DNA of 64,000 nt from Mycobacterium gordonae. Lineage in GTDB: Bacteria > Actinomycetota > Actinomycetes > Mycobacteriales > Mycobacteriaceae. The DNA lies in the NCBI RefSeq assembly GCF_001417955.2, contig NZ_LKTM01000124.1, forward strand, positions 1 to 64,000, given 5' to 3'. A program made the translations under genes and the position numbers. Positions 21,385 to 30,130 of this stretch are shown piece by piece (position 1 is the stretch's first letter; every line of letters starts with the position of its first letter). The notes beneath the pieces were generated by a model that was not told where the DNA came from, did not search any database, and was given only the letters and a program-made list of their open reading frames with translations.

Positions 21385-22190
21385 TGTGGGCCCTCTCTTA
21401 CTGCGCGCTGGGCCGCTGCCAACAGCTCATCCCCCGCCAGCGCGCGATCCGTCCGGGCACGCAGCCACAGAAAATATTCGACGTTGCCCGACGGGCCCGG
21501 CAGCGGGCTGGCCGTCACGTCCACGGTGTGCCAGCCCAATTCGACGGCGCGCCGCGAGACCGCGAGCACCGAATCGATCCGCAGCCGGGGGTCCTGCACC
21601 ACCCCGCCGGGACCGACCTGACCCTTCCCCACCTCAAACTGCGGCTTCACCATGGGAACGATATCGGCGTCCGGCGAAGCGCAACCAACCAGCGCGGGCA
21701 ACACGGTCGCCAACGAGATGAATGACAGGTCCGCGACGATCAGGTCCACCGGCCCGCCGATCGCCTCGGGCGACAGGTCGCGCACGTTGGTGCGTTCCAC
21801 CACGACCACCCGCGGGTCGCTGCGCAGCGACCAGGCCAGCTGCCCGTAGCCCACGTCGGCGGCAACCACTTGTGCGGCGCCCCGATCCAATAAGACTTCG
21901 GTGAACCCACCTGTCGAGGCGCCCGCGTCCAGGCAGCGCCGGCCGTCGACGGTGATTCCGAAGGTGTCCAGTGCGCCGATGAGTTTGTGCGCCCCCCGCG
22001 ACACCCAGGAGCGTTCGCCGTCGTCGGCCACGGTGAGCGCAGCGGTGACCGCGACGGAGGTGGCCGGCTTGAGCGCCGGCAGTCCGTCGATCCGCACCCT
22101 GCCGGCCCCGATCAACTCCGCGGCCTGTTGACGCGAGCGCGCCAGACCGCGACGCACCAACTCGGCGTCGACGCGAGCACGCCGGGGCAT
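21381..22190 (-). CDS. tlyA: TlyA family rRNA 2'-O-methyltransferase
   Basis: The 269-residue protein has an N-terminal S4 domain ([22 protein letters not shown]) and an FtsJ-like SAM domain with [20 protein letters not shown] and [10 protein letters not shown]. TlyA methylates C1409 of 16S and C1920 of 23S rRNA in M. tuberculosis, and its loss gives capreomycin resistance. An intact gene suggests capreomycin susceptibility at this locus, which is an inference from the family. Confidence 0.95.
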   Translation of the reverse strand: MPRRARVDAELVRRGLARSRQQAAELIGAGRVRIDGLPALKPATSVAVTAALTVADDGERSWVSRGAHKLIGALDTFGITVDGRRCLDAGASTGGFTEVLLDRGAAQVVAADVGYGQLAWSLRSDPRVVVVERTNVRDLSPEAIGGPVDLIVADLSFISLATVLPALVGCASPDADIVPMVKPQFEVGKGQVGPGGVVQDPRLRIDSVLAVSRRAVELGWHTVDVTASPLPGPSGNVEYFLWLRARTDRALAGDELLAAAQRAVREGPQ

Positions 22191-22198
22191 GCGGGCAC

Positions 22199-22375
22199 TC
22201 AGCCCTTCTCCGCCGACTCCAGCGCCTGCAACAGCACGTCGTGCGCCTCCGACAGGCGGCGGGCGATGTCTTCGAGCTCCTCGAGGGACGGCCCGGTGCC
22301 GGCGTCGGCGTTGTCGGGCAACTGGGCCACGAGGGATTCGATTTCCGCGCGGATCTGCTCAGGATCGATAGTCAT
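22199..22375 (-). CDS. small conserved acidic protein (58 aa)
   Basis: The short gene starts at ATG 22375 (MTIDPEQIRAEIESLVAQ) and encodes 58 mostly helical, acidic residues ending ALESAEKG. A longer frame upstream is arginine-rich and is a shadow of the HAD gene region. The position between tlyA and the HAD phosphatase, and the size, match a conserved hypothetical gene of M. tuberculosis (Rv1693 region). No known domain is recognised and the function is unknown. Confidence 0.8.
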   Translation of the reverse strand: MTIDPEQIRAEIESLVAQLPDNADAGTGPSLEELEDIARRLSEAHDVLLQALESAEKG

Positions 22376-22398
22376 TGCGCTCCTACGGTAGTCACCGG

Positions 22399-23400
22399 CT
22401 ACTCGCCGTGCATCAGGGACCAGCGGTCCAGGGCCTCGCGGGCCTGGTCGTCGCCGGCTTCGATCCGCACCTGGGTGGACGCGTCCCACAGTGCGCTGGC
22501 GACGGCGCGGACGATCGCAAGGTCGTCGCCGTGTTGGTCGTCGGCGGCCGTCACCACAGCGACCTCGCCTTCGACCTCGACCCGCCAACCCGGTTGCGGG
22601 CCCACCTTGAGCACCTCACCGTCCTGGTGCAGCGACCTCAGGTCGTGACCGATGTAGGTGGGCCGCTGCGCGGGCTCGGCGAAAACGGCGTCACGCGCGG
22701 AATTCACTCCGGTGAGCACCATCAGGCTGGGCAGTTCGGCGGCGTTGGCGCCTTCGATATCGGTGTCGAGCCGGTCACCCACCACCAGCGGCGCCGCGAA
22801 ATCGCCGCGACCTACCGCGTCCTTCATCAGTTGCGGCCCCGGCTTGCCGGCCACCTGCGGCTGCTCACCGGTGGCGGCACGCAGCGCCGCCACCAGAGAC
22901 CCGTTGCCCGGCAACAGACCTCGCTCGTTGGGCAGCGTCAGGTCGACATTGGCCGCAACCCACAACGCGCCCGCCCGGATGGCCAGCGCGGCCTCGGCCA
23001 GTTCGGGCCAGCCGATCGTCATGGAAAGCCCCTGAACGACGGCGTCGGGCTCGTCTTCGAAACGACGGACCGGTTGCAGACCTGCGGTCTCGATCTCGGC
23101 GGCCAGTGCGTCGGTGCCGACGATCAGCACCTTCGAGCCAGGCGACAGCTGCGCGGCCAGTAGGTGTGCCGCGCTCTGCGCGCTGGTCACGACGTCATCG
23201 GCGTTCGCCGAGAAACCGAGGTCGCGCAGGTGTTCGGCGACTTCGTGGGCACTGCGCGAGGCGTTGTTGGTGACGAACAGCTTGCGGCTGTCTATCCCGT
23301 CCAACGAGTCCACCGCACCCTCGGTGGGTTGGTGACCTCGAAAGACGGTTCCGTCCAGGTCAAGCAGGAGGCAATCATATTGCCGCGCAATGCTGTTCAT
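22399..23400 (-). CDS. HAD-IIA family hydrolase
   Basis: The ATG at 23400 gives 333 residues and puts the catalytic motif CLLLDLDGTVFRGHQ near residue 10; the longer frame is open but reads like a shadow. Motif II is FVTNNASRSAHEVAEHL, and the late segments LVVGDRLDTDIEGANAAELPSLMVLTGV are typical of NagD/phosphoglycolate phosphatase-type HAD-IIA enzymes. M. tuberculosis Rv1692 at this position is described as a glycerol-3-phosphate phosphatase in glycerophospholipid recycling; the same role is likely. A roughly 75-residue C-terminal extension follows the HAD fold. Confidence 0.9.
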   Translation of the reverse strand: MNSIARQYDCLLLDLDGTVFRGHQPTEGAVDSLDGIDSRKLFVTNNASRSAHEVAEHLRDLGFSANADDVVTSAQSAAHLLAAQLSPGSKVLIVGTDALAAEIETAGLQPVRRFEDEPDAVVQGLSMTIGWPELAEAALAIRAGALWVAANVDLTLPNERGLLPGNGSLVAALRAATGEQPQVAGKPGPQLMKDAVGRGDFAAPLVVGDRLDTDIEGANAAELPSLMVLTGVNSARDAVFAEPAQRPTYIGHDLRSLHQDGEVLKVGPQPGWRVEVEGEVAVVTAADDQHGDDLAIVRAVASALWDASTQVRIEAGDDQAREALDRWSLMHGE

Positions 23401-23401
23401 C

Positions 23402-24184
23402 TCAGCCAAGTTCGCTGACCCGGTCTTCGGCATCGGTGACGCCCTCGGTGTCGGCCGCAGCCGAACGCAGAAACCACTGCAGCGCCTCGTCGCCTCGTCC
23501 GAGCGCCAGCAGCGTTTCGGCGTAGGCATAGAACAACCGCGCGGCCGTCGAACCGGTCCGGGACGGGTCAAGCTGCGGGGTGGACAACACCGTCAGCGCC
23601 TGTTCGAGTTGCCCCAGGTCGGCGCGGGCACCGGCGGCGACGATGCGCAGCTCGTCGGCGTCGTCACCGCTGAGTTCGGCCGCCTCGGGTCCGCGTGCCA
23701 GGTCGATGGCGCGCTGCGGACGTCCAAGACCGCGTTCGCAGTCCGCGATCAGGGCCAGCAACGGTGATTTGCTGCCCATTCGACGGGCGGCACGAAATTC
23801 CGCCAGCGCCTGGCCCCAGTCGCCGCAGTGATACGCGGCGATGCCGACGGCCTCCCGAATCGCCGCGATCCGGCTGGCCCGAGCCCGGGCGGCGCGGGCA
23901 TGGCTGAGTGCGGCCTCGGGGTCTTCGTCGAGCAGGCCGCCCGCGGCCACCAGGTGGCGGGCCACCGCGTCGGCGGTGGCCCGGTCCAGCGTGCTCAGCT
24001 CGCGTCGCACGTCGGGGGCCAGCTGCCGCGCCTCGATGTCGGCCGGAATCGGTGGTCCGGCGTGTGCGGTGTCGGCGCTGGGTTGAGCCGGTCGCGCCCG
24101 GCCCGGACCGGAGCGCCGTGGCAATCCGTTGGACGCAGATCGCGGTCGCCGCTCGTTGCTACGACCACGCCTGTCATCGACCAC
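23402..24184 (-). CDS. tetratricopeptide-repeat-like protein
   Basis: This 260-residue protein has a basic, Arg/Pro-rich N-terminal tail of about 40 residues. It is followed by helix pairs of TPR type, for example DPEAALSHARAARARASRIAAIREAVGIAAYHCGDWGQA spread over about residues 90-130, then LIADCERGLGRPQRAIDLA and LFYAYAETLLALGRGDEALQWF. No signal peptide or catalytic motif is seen. It lies one base before the HAD gene and probably opens that operon. A protein-protein interaction role is all that can be said. Confidence 0.8.
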   Translation of the reverse strand: MVDDRRGRSNERRPRSASNGLPRRSGPGRARPAQPSADTAHAGPPIPADIEARQLAPDVRRELSTLDRATADAVARHLVAAGGLLDEDPEAALSHARAARARASRIAAIREAVGIAAYHCGDWGQALAEFRAARRMGSKSPLLALIADCERGLGRPQRAIDLARGPEAAELSGDDADELRIVAAGARADLGQLEQALTVLSTPQLDPSRTGSTAARLFYAYAETLLALGRGDEALQWFLRSAAADTEGVTDAEDRVSELG

Positions 24185-24317
24185 TCGCTAGAGGTTACGG
24201 GTACCGCAACCGCCCTCACAATTTGCGGTACCTCTGGCACTGCCGTGGGCAGGGCTGCTACCAGCACATTTCACGACTGTTCATACATCGCCCAACGCTC
24301 ACTGCACAGCATGAGCC

Positions 24318-26546
24318 ATGCCTTTTGTGAGCGTCATTCCCGAATTGGTGGCGACGGCCGCGGCGGATCTGGCCGACATCGGTTCGTCGGTCAGTGCTGC
24401 CAATTTCACCGCCGCAGCGCCGACGGCGGCCCTCGCGGCGGCGGCCGCCGATGAGGTGTCGGTGGCGGTTGCATCGTTGTTCGGCGGTCATGCGGTGGAG
24501 TATCAGCTGTTCGGTGCGCGGGTGGCGGGCCTGCAGGAGCAGTTCGTGGCGTCGTTGCATGCGGCCGGGGGTGCCTATGCCGCCGCGGAGGCCGCCGCGA
24601 TCGATCCCCTGCAATCGCTGCTGGATGTGGTCAACGCGCCCTCGGTGGCGTTGACCGGACGCGCCCTGATCGGCAACGGCGCCGATGCCGCCACCGCCGG
24701 GGGCAACGGCGGTGACGCCGGCTGGCTCTACGGCAACGGCGGCAACGGCGCCACCGGGGCCACCGGACAAGCCGGCGGCAACGGCGGAGCCGCCGGACTG
24801 ATCGGCAACGGCGGCACCGGCGGCACCGGCGGGGCCGGGTTCAACGGCGCCACCGGCGGCCACGGCGGGACCGGTGGGTGGTTGTCGGGCAACGGCGGGG
24901 CCGGCGGCGCCGGAGGCAACACCGTGCCCGATCCCACCTACGGACTGACCGGCACCGCCGGCACCGGCGGCAACGGCGGCAACGCCGGACTGCTGGGCAC
25001 CGGGGGCACCGGCGGCAACGGCGGCTCCAGCAGCGGCGCGTTCGGGGGCGCAGGCGCCGGCGGCAACGGCGGCACCGGCGGCAGCCTCTACGGCGACGGC
25101 GGCACCGGCGGCAACGGCGGCAGCGCCGGTGCCCTGCTGCGCGGCGGCGCCGCCGGCAACGGCGGTGCCACCGGACTCCTCGGCAACGGCGGCACCGGCG
25201 GAGTGGGCGGACCCGGCATGAACGGCGGCACCGGCGGCGACGGCGGCCACCTGTTCGGCAACGGCGGCACCGGCGGCCAAGGCGGACACGGCCTCTACGC
25301 CGACCCCAACCCCGGCGGCCTCTACGACTTCCCCAACATCGCCCCCGGCACCGGCGGCACCGGCGGCAACTCCTACCTCATCGGCAACGGCGGCACCGGC
25401 GGCCAAGGCGGCACCGGCTGGACGGGGCTCAACGCTCTCAACGTGACGCGGGCCGAGCCCAACTTCCATGTGCAACCAGATGGCAGCGGTCTTACCGGAT
25501 CCACCGGCGGTTTCGGCCAGAACGGCGGCACCGGCGGCAGTGGCGCCAATGGCAGCGAGCCCAGCGGTTTCACCGTTAACGCCGGCAGGGGCGGCGACGG
25601 CGGGGCGGCCGGACAGGGTGGCGCCAACGGCGGGAATGGTGGGAACGGCGGAAACGTCAACGCCCCCGACGATGTGCTCGCGGACAGCACCCATGGAGGT
25701 GATGGAGGCAACGGCGCACCGGGCAGCGCGCCCGGCGGGTCCGGCGGCAACGGCGGTAACGGTGGCTCCGCGGTGGGTAACGAGACCAATAACTTTGGCG
25801 GGAGCGGTGGTCGAGGCGGCAACGGCGCCTCTGGGGAAACCCCGCCGCTGAACGGCGGCACGGGCGGCGCGGGCGGCAACGGCGGTAACGGCGGACAGCT
25901 GATCGGTAATGGCGGAGCCGGCGGTCAGGGCGGCATCGGCGGCCTCGGTGGTGCCGGCGACCAGGGCGGATCCGGCGGTAACGGAGGCGCCGGCGGGCAT
26001 TCGGACAGCGCCCACTTCGGCAGCATCGCCGGCTCGGGAGGTGACGGAGGCACCGGCGGAAGCGGCGGCGTGGGCGGAACCGGTGGCCAGGGCGGCGCCG
26101 GAGGCAATGGTGGCGCGGGCGGGAAACTCTTCGGCTTCGGCGGCGCCGGTGGTGACGCCGGCGTCGGCGGTACAGGTGGCGCGGGTGGCGACGGGGGCGC
26201 GGGAGGCCACGGCGGCAACGGCGCCACCGCCACCGGCGGCTCGGACAACACCGGCGGCAACGGCGGTAACGGCGGCGACGGCGGCCAGGGCGGGCAAGGC
26301 GGTAACGGTGGCGCGGGCGGCCAGCAGGGCGGTGCCGGCGGGGCCGGTGGATTGTTCGGAGGCGCCGGGCGAAACGGCGGCGTCGGCGCCGGCGGGGCCG
26401 GAGGCGAAGGCGGCGCCGGCGGTAAGACCGTCGGCAACGGCGGCGCACTGGGCGAGGCATCGGGCGGCAACATCGACAACGTCCCCGGCACCGCCGGCAA
26501 TGACGGAAACGCCGGCATCGCCGACAACGACGGTATCCACGGATAG
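24318..26546 (+). CDS. PE_PGRS family protein
   Basis: The 742-residue protein has a PE domain at about residues 1-95, beginning [20 protein letters not shown] with the Pro-Glu at residues 8-9. The linker contains [20 protein letters not shown]. The rest is a PGRS domain of Gly-Gly-Ala/Asn repeats, interrupted at about residues 370-400 by a non-repetitive insert ([20 protein letters not shown]). It stops inside PGRS-like sequence (DNDGIHG) with no C-terminal enzyme domain. It lies between the TPR gene and a DUF732 gene and is oriented against its neighbours, as expected for an accessory insertion. PE_PGRS proteins are exported by ESX-5; the specific role is unknown. Confidence 0.93.
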   Translation: MPFVSVIPELVATAAADLADIGSSVSAANFTAAAPTAALAAAAADEVSVAVASLFGGHAVEYQLFGARVAGLQEQFVASLHAAGGAYAAAEAAAIDPLQSLLDVVNAPSVALTGRALIGNGADAATAGGNGGDAGWLYGNGGNGATGATGQAGGNGGAAGLIGNGGTGGTGGAGFNGATGGHGGTGGWLSGNGGAGGAGGNTVPDPTYGLTGTAGTGGNGGNAGLLGTGGTGGNGGSSSGAFGGAGAGGNGGTGGSLYGDGGTGGNGGSAGALLRGGAAGNGGATGLLGNGGTGGVGGPGMNGGTGGDGGHLFGNGGTGGQGGHGLYADPNPGGLYDFPNIAPGTGGTGGNSYLIGNGGTGGQGGTGWTGLNALNVTRAEPNFHVQPDGSGLTGSTGGFGQNGGTGGSGANGSEPSGFTVNAGRGGDGGAAGQGGANGGNGGNGGNVNAPDDVLADSTHGGDGGNGAPGSAPGGSGGNGGNGGSAVGNETNNFGGSGGRGGNGASGETPPLNGGTGGAGGNGGNGGQLIGNGGAGGQGGIGGLGGAGDQGGSGGNGGAGGHSDSAHFGSIAGSGGDGGTGGSGGVGGTGGQGGAGGNGGAGGKLFGFGGAGGDAGVGGTGGAGGDGGAGGHGGNGATATGGSDNTGGNGGNGGDGGQGGQGGNGGAGGQQGGAGGAGGLFGGAGRNGGVGAGGAGGEGGAGGKTVGNGGALGEASGGNIDNVPGTAGNDGNAGIADNDGIHG

Positions 26547-26626
26547 CGGAGTCCGATGGCTGGAAGCAACGGAGTCCGGGGCGCGGTCGGCACCGCCGGA
26601 ACACCAGGCAACCAGTTCAGCAGTCC

Positions 26627-26977
26627 CTAGGCCTGCAGCCGGTGCGGCAGCATCGGCGAGATCAGCGCCGGGCAGTAGGTCGCGATCGCGACGATGGTGA
26701 ACGCGGCCGCCCGTTCCCGCGGCAGACCGTTGAGCTCCGCCATCTCCTCGACGATGGCGTCGAACGATCCGCCGGGCGAAAGCGCCTTCGGACATACCGA
26801 GCGGCCGAGGGCTACCGCGGTAGAGGGCTGAGTGTAGGGAATGCCCGCATTGTTCAGCGCGTTCAGAAACGCGTTGCCCAACATGTCGGCATGGATCGGC
26901 GCCGCAACCGTGGCCGACACCCCGAACACGCCTGCGGCCAGGGCCAGAAGCCGGAAGGCGATCGCGGGTGCGGTCAT
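26627..26977 (-). CDS. exported DUF732 domain protein
   Basis: From ATG 26977 the product is 116 residues: a signal peptide MTAPAIAFRLLALAAGVFG... with likely cleavage after APIHA, then a DUF732 domain (FLNALNNAGIPYTQPSTAVA, two cysteines in RSVCPKAL and IATYCPALI). DUF732 proteins are small secreted mycobacterial proteins of unknown function. A TTG start at 26998 is also in frame but less likely. There is no lipobox. The position next to the tyrS side resembles the small lipoprotein gene lprJ of M. tuberculosis; orthology is uncertain. It is divergent from the precursor peptide gene at 27235. Confidence 0.8.
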   Translation of the reverse strand: MTAPAIAFRLLALAAGVFGVSATVAAPIHADMLGNAFLNALNNAGIPYTQPSTAVALGRSVCPKALSPGGSFDAIVEEMAELNGLPRERAAAFTIVAIATYCPALISPMLPHRLQA

Positions 26978-27234
26978 CGTGACAACAGTGCTCAACAACT
27001 GTCACAACCGCAACACGGTGAGATAAAGGTTTGCCCACTACCGCGTTTTGCCGGCGCCTGCCGGCGGCGTGCGGGCTAATGCGTTCGTTGTCCCCCACCC
27101 GGTGGACATCAGCCCTCATCTCGACGGCGGAATCGGTTTTCCGCCGCTCATCAGCCGGCAGTGGGATACCTCGGTGGTTGCGGACAGCCAAGAATTGTCC
27201 TGGTACGGAATCACAAGCGAGAAAGGAACGCCAC

Positions 27235-27315
27235 ATGGCCTACGAGACCCTGTTCTGCGAGACCGAGTGCGCCTACACCATCCCGTTGTTCGCGGTGGGC
27301 GAAGCCACCGAGTGA
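27235..27315 (+). CDS. putative RiPP precursor peptide (26 aa)
   Basis: The short ORF runs ATG 27235 to TGA 27313-27315, with a strong ribosome site GAAAGGA about 7 nt upstream. The peptide starts MAYETLFCETECAYT and ends in VGEATE. It has two cysteines (8 and 12), five threonines-or-alcohol-bearing positions including Thr10 and Thr15, a central hydrophobic IPLF stretch and an acidic tail. It is the first gene before a terminator, then YcaO and TfuA genes on the same strand, the classical place for a modified-peptide precursor. Which residues are leader and which are core cannot be told. The frame is open for 68 codons upstream, but no better start is seen. Too short for homology alone; the call rests on context and the ribosome site. 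Confidence 0.72.
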   Translation: MAYETLFCETECAYTIPLFAVGEATE

Positions 27316-27323
27316 CCTGACTC

Positions 27324-27385
27324 CCAGCGGGGTCTCATCGCCTTCCCCTCCCCCTCCCCTCGCGATGAGATCCCGCTGGATTTTT
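27324..27385 (+). terminator. intrinsic terminator/attenuator between precursor and YcaO genes
   Basis: Arms CCAGCGGGGTCTCATCGC (27324-27341) and GCGATGAGATCCCGCTGG (27362-27379) form an 18-bp stem with one G-U pair and a pyrimidine-only 20-nt loop. ATTTTT follows (27380-27385). This is an unusually canonical rho-independent terminator for a mycobacterium. It lies 8 nt behind the precursor stop and 58 nt before the YcaO start, so it should end most transcripts after the precursor and let a minority read into the enzymes. Confidence 0.88.
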
Positions 27386-27443
27386 CCTGTCGAACCCGAC
27401 CGAATGCACTCCATTGATGCCCTTACTCAGTAGCGTGAAGCCC

Positions 27444-28694
27444 ATGTCGGAAACGCCCATCAGCGGCACCGCACCGGCCAGTGGCCCAGATTGGTCATAT
27501 TGGCCCGCACGGGTATTGGGCCACGCCGACCCGCTCAAGATCGGCCACCACGCGGGTACCCACCGCATCATCTCCCCGGACCGGACATGGGCGGCCATCC
27601 AGCCGCTGCTGAAAGCCGCCGGCATCACCCGGGTCGCCGACCTCACCTGGCTCGACGACCTCGGAATTCCGACCGTGCAAGCGGTGCGCCCCGCGTCGCT
27701 GACGCTGTCGGTGAGCCAGGGTAAGGCCACCACCTACCGGGCCGCTCAGGTGTCCGCCGCCATGGAATCCCTGGAGAACTGGCACGTCGAGAACATCGAG
27801 CCCGACCTATTATCAACGCCCACAACGGAACTCAACGACGCGCTGACCTATGACCCGGCTGACCTCAACCGGCCGGCAGGCAGTTTCTATCACCCGGGCG
27901 CCAAGCTCGACTGGATGGTGGCGACGACCCTGCTGACCGGCCGCCGAACCTGGGTGCCGTGGCTGGCCACCGTGGTGAACATCTCGGTCAACGACTCCTG
28001 GGGCCCACCGATCTTCGGCATGGACACAACAGGATTGGCGTCAGGGAACAGCTATCACGAGGCCACCCTGCACGGCCTCTACGAGATCATGGAGCGATAC
28101 GGCATGGCCGCCGCTCAGCCGGGGATAACACTGTTCGAGGTGCCGATCGAGGACGTCATGCGCTCGGAGTGCGCGGAACTGGTCGAGATGATCCACCGCG
28201 CGGGAAGCGAACTTCAGGTCGCCCGGATGGACGTCTGGGACGACTTCTACTGTTTCGCCGCCGAGATCACCTCACCCATGATGGAGATTCCGTTCAGCGG
28301 CAGCGGCCTGCACCACGATCCCAATGTCGCTCTGTCCCGGGCCATTACCGAAGCCGCACAGTCGCGCCTGACCGCGATCAGCGGAGCCCGCGAGGATCTG
28401 CCCTCGGCGATCTATCAGAGATTCGCCCGGGTGCACACTTTCGCACCTGCCCGAAAGTCCATGCAGCCGATGCCCGAAGCCGAGCCCACGCCCTGGCACA
28501 TCTCGAGCACCGACTCGCTCGCGGAGCTGCTCGCCACGGCGACGACGGCCGTCGCGGCGGTGGCCGGCGCCGAGCCACTTGCGGTGGTGTGCGACTTTCC
28601 CGATGCCTGCGTACCCGTCGTCAAGGTGATCGCGCCCGGTATGTCCGCGACGGTGCAATCGCCCTTGCGCACCCCACTGCAGGAGCACGCATGA
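27444..28694 (+). CDS. YcaO domain protein (peptide backbone cyclodehydratase/thioamidation type)
   Basis: From ATG 27444 (MSETPISGTA) the product is 416 residues; in-frame starts at 27414-27417 would add up to 10. The YcaO ATP-binding fold is visible throughout: SAAMESLENWH (about 104-114), GLASGNSYHEATLHGLYEIMERYG in two parts (about 197-220, with Glu206, Glu214 and Glu217 region) and ALSRAITEAAQSRLTAISGARED (about 297-318). YcaO enzymes activate backbone amide oxygens with ATP to form azolines, amidines or, with TfuA, thioamides. The C-terminus is LQEHA and lacks the PxPxP end typical of azoline-forming YcaOs. The TfuA gene starts inside its stop codon, so the two are coupled. Thioamide formation is inferred from the partner. 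Confidence 0.92.
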   Translation: MSETPISGTAPASGPDWSYWPARVLGHADPLKIGHHAGTHRIISPDRTWAAIQPLLKAAGITRVADLTWLDDLGIPTVQAVRPASLTLSVSQGKATTYRAAQVSAAMESLENWHVENIEPDLLSTPTTELNDALTYDPADLNRPAGSFYHPGAKLDWMVATTLLTGRRTWVPWLATVVNISVNDSWGPPIFGMDTTGLASGNSYHEATLHGLYEIMERYGMAAAQPGITLFEVPIEDVMRSECAELVEMIHRAGSELQVARMDVWDDFYCFAAEITSPMMEIPFSGSGLHHDPNVALSRAITEAAQSRLTAISGAREDLPSAIYQRFARVHTFAPARKSMQPMPEAEPTPWHISSTDSLAELLATATTAVAAVAGAEPLAVVCDFPDACVPVVKVIAPGMSATVQSPLRTPLQEHA

Positions 28695-30130
28695 CCGCCG
28701 ACGCTCGCGTCGTCGTGACTGCGGGGCCCACCATCGGCGCCGAAGACATTCACGCGGTGATCCCGCATGCCGAAGTGGTGCCACCGATTTCGTTCGGCGA
28801 CGCGCTGCGCTACGGGTTGCGTTCCGGCGACACGCTGCTCATCGTCGACGGCCTGTTCTTTCAGAGCGCGTCGGTCCGGCACAAGGAACTACTGACCCTG
28901 ATGGACGACGGAGTGCGGGTAGTCGGCTCATCGAGCATGGGTGCGCTGCGCGCCGCGGAGCTGCATCCGTTCGGCATGGAGGGCTACGGGTGGGTCTTCG
29001 AGGGTTACCGCGACGGCATCATCGACGCCGACGATGAAGTCGGCATGGTGCACGGCGATCCCGAGGACGGGTACCCGGTCTTCGTGGACGCCCTGGTCAA
29101 TATCCGTCAAACGGTTTCGCAGGCAGTCGAATCCGGCGTTCTGCCGTCGGCGACGGCCGAACAGCTCATCGAGACGGCCCGCCGCACACCCTTCACCCAG
29201 CGCACCTGGAATCGTCTGCTCGAATCCGCGGGAGTGCCGGAAAGCCGCACGCTGGCCCGGCAATTGAAAGCGATGCGGGTCGACATCAAGCACGCCGACG
29301 CGGTACTGGCACTGCGGGAAGTCATCCGCGGCCCCAGAAACGTCGCAGTGCGTCCCGGGCCGCCCCCGACGGTGTGGTCGGAGCGTTGGCGGCAACGGTG
29401 GGCCCCGCCTACACCCGTTGAAGTGACGCCCGGGAGCAGCGACGTCGTCGACATCCTCGATGTCGACGTGCTTTCGCTGTTGAGCGTGTGCGCCACCGAC
29501 CGCTGGGCCTACCGCCCGGCTCTGGAGCAGGTGGCTGCCTGGTACTGGAACCTGACACATCCCGGCGACCAAGGCAGCGTCCGCGACCGCGCATCGCGGG
29601 CCATCGACAGCGTCGGCGAGGGCGAAAACGAGCGCGCGCTGGAGACCATCGCCCACCACTACGCGATGGCATCGGGAATCATCGATGCGTCGGGATTTCC
29701 CGAAGACGTTCGTGCACACTGGCTTACCGACGAGGAACGCCGACGGTTCGGCGACGACCCCATCTCGGTTTCGGCACGGTTGACCACCCGCACCCTGTTC
29801 TTCACCCGGTCGCTGCCGGCGATCCAACACTTCCTGGAACTACTGCGCGCGGATCCCCGGCTGCCTGACTGGCGCACGATGGCCGCGCACGCGTTGGCCC
29901 GTCGCGACGAATTGGCCCGGCAGAAGCCGAATCTGAACCTGCGACGGCCCGATCCCACGCAGCTGAAGCGCTTGTTCGGGATGCGCTGGGGCACCGAGGT
30001 GGACCACGTCGAAATCGCGCAACGCGGCCTGATGACCAACGACGCGTTCTACAACGCCGCCAGCCTGTTCGCGGTGGCGGCCGCCGACGACCAGCTGCCC
30101 TCGATTCAGGTCGGCATTCTGGGGGGTTAG
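28691..30130 (+). CDS. tfuA: TfuA domain protein
   Basis: ATG 28691 overlaps the YcaO stop (ATGA). The 479-residue product has a TfuA core at about residues 8-130: [43 protein letters not shown], the diagnostic [20 protein letters not shown], and [17 protein letters not shown]. About 340 further residues form a long, mostly helical region not recognised as a separate family; many TfuA proteins are shorter. TfuA proteins accompany YcaO in thioamidation, for example of methyl-coenzyme M reductase in archaea and in thioviridamide-like clusters, where they are thought to help deliver sulfur. The gene overlaps tyrS tail to tail by 4 nt. Confidence 0.92.
   Translation: MTADARVVVTAGPTIGAEDIHAVIPHAEVVPPISFGDALRYGLRSGDTLLIVDGLFFQSASVRHKELLTLMDDGVRVVGSSSMGALRAAELHPFGMEGYGWVFEGYRDGIIDADDEVGMVHGDPEDGYPVFVDALVNIRQTVSQAVESGVLPSATAEQLIETARRTPFTQRTWNRLLESAGVPESRTLARQLKAMRVDIKHADAVLALREVIRGPRNVAVRPGPPPTVWSERWRQRWAPPTPVEVTPGSSDVVDILDVDVLSLLSVCATDRWAYRPALEQVAAWYWNLTHPGDQGSVRDRASRAIDSVGEGENERALETIAHHYAMASGIIDASGFPEDVRAHWLTDEERRRFGDDPISVSARLTTRTLFFTRSLPAIQHFLELLRADPRLPDWRTMAAHALARRDELARQKPNLNLRRPDPTQLKRLFGMRWGTEVDHVEIAQRGLMTNDAFYNAASLFAVAAADDQLPSIQVGILGG

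Noticed and set aside
26627..26977. DUF732 gene as part of the RiPP system
   Set aside because: It is divergent from the peptide gene and belongs to a common secreted mycobacterial family; adjacency alone is not enough.
24258..27236. 992-codon open frame on the minus strand across the PE_PGRS gene
   Set aside because: It is the antisense of GC-rich Gly-Gly-Ala repeats; the plus-strand frame has a real PE domain.
27031..27315. Longer, 94-residue version of the RiPP precursor
   Set aside because: The upstream part has no ribosome site or peptide-like character; the ATG at 27235 has a strong ribosome site 7 nt before it.
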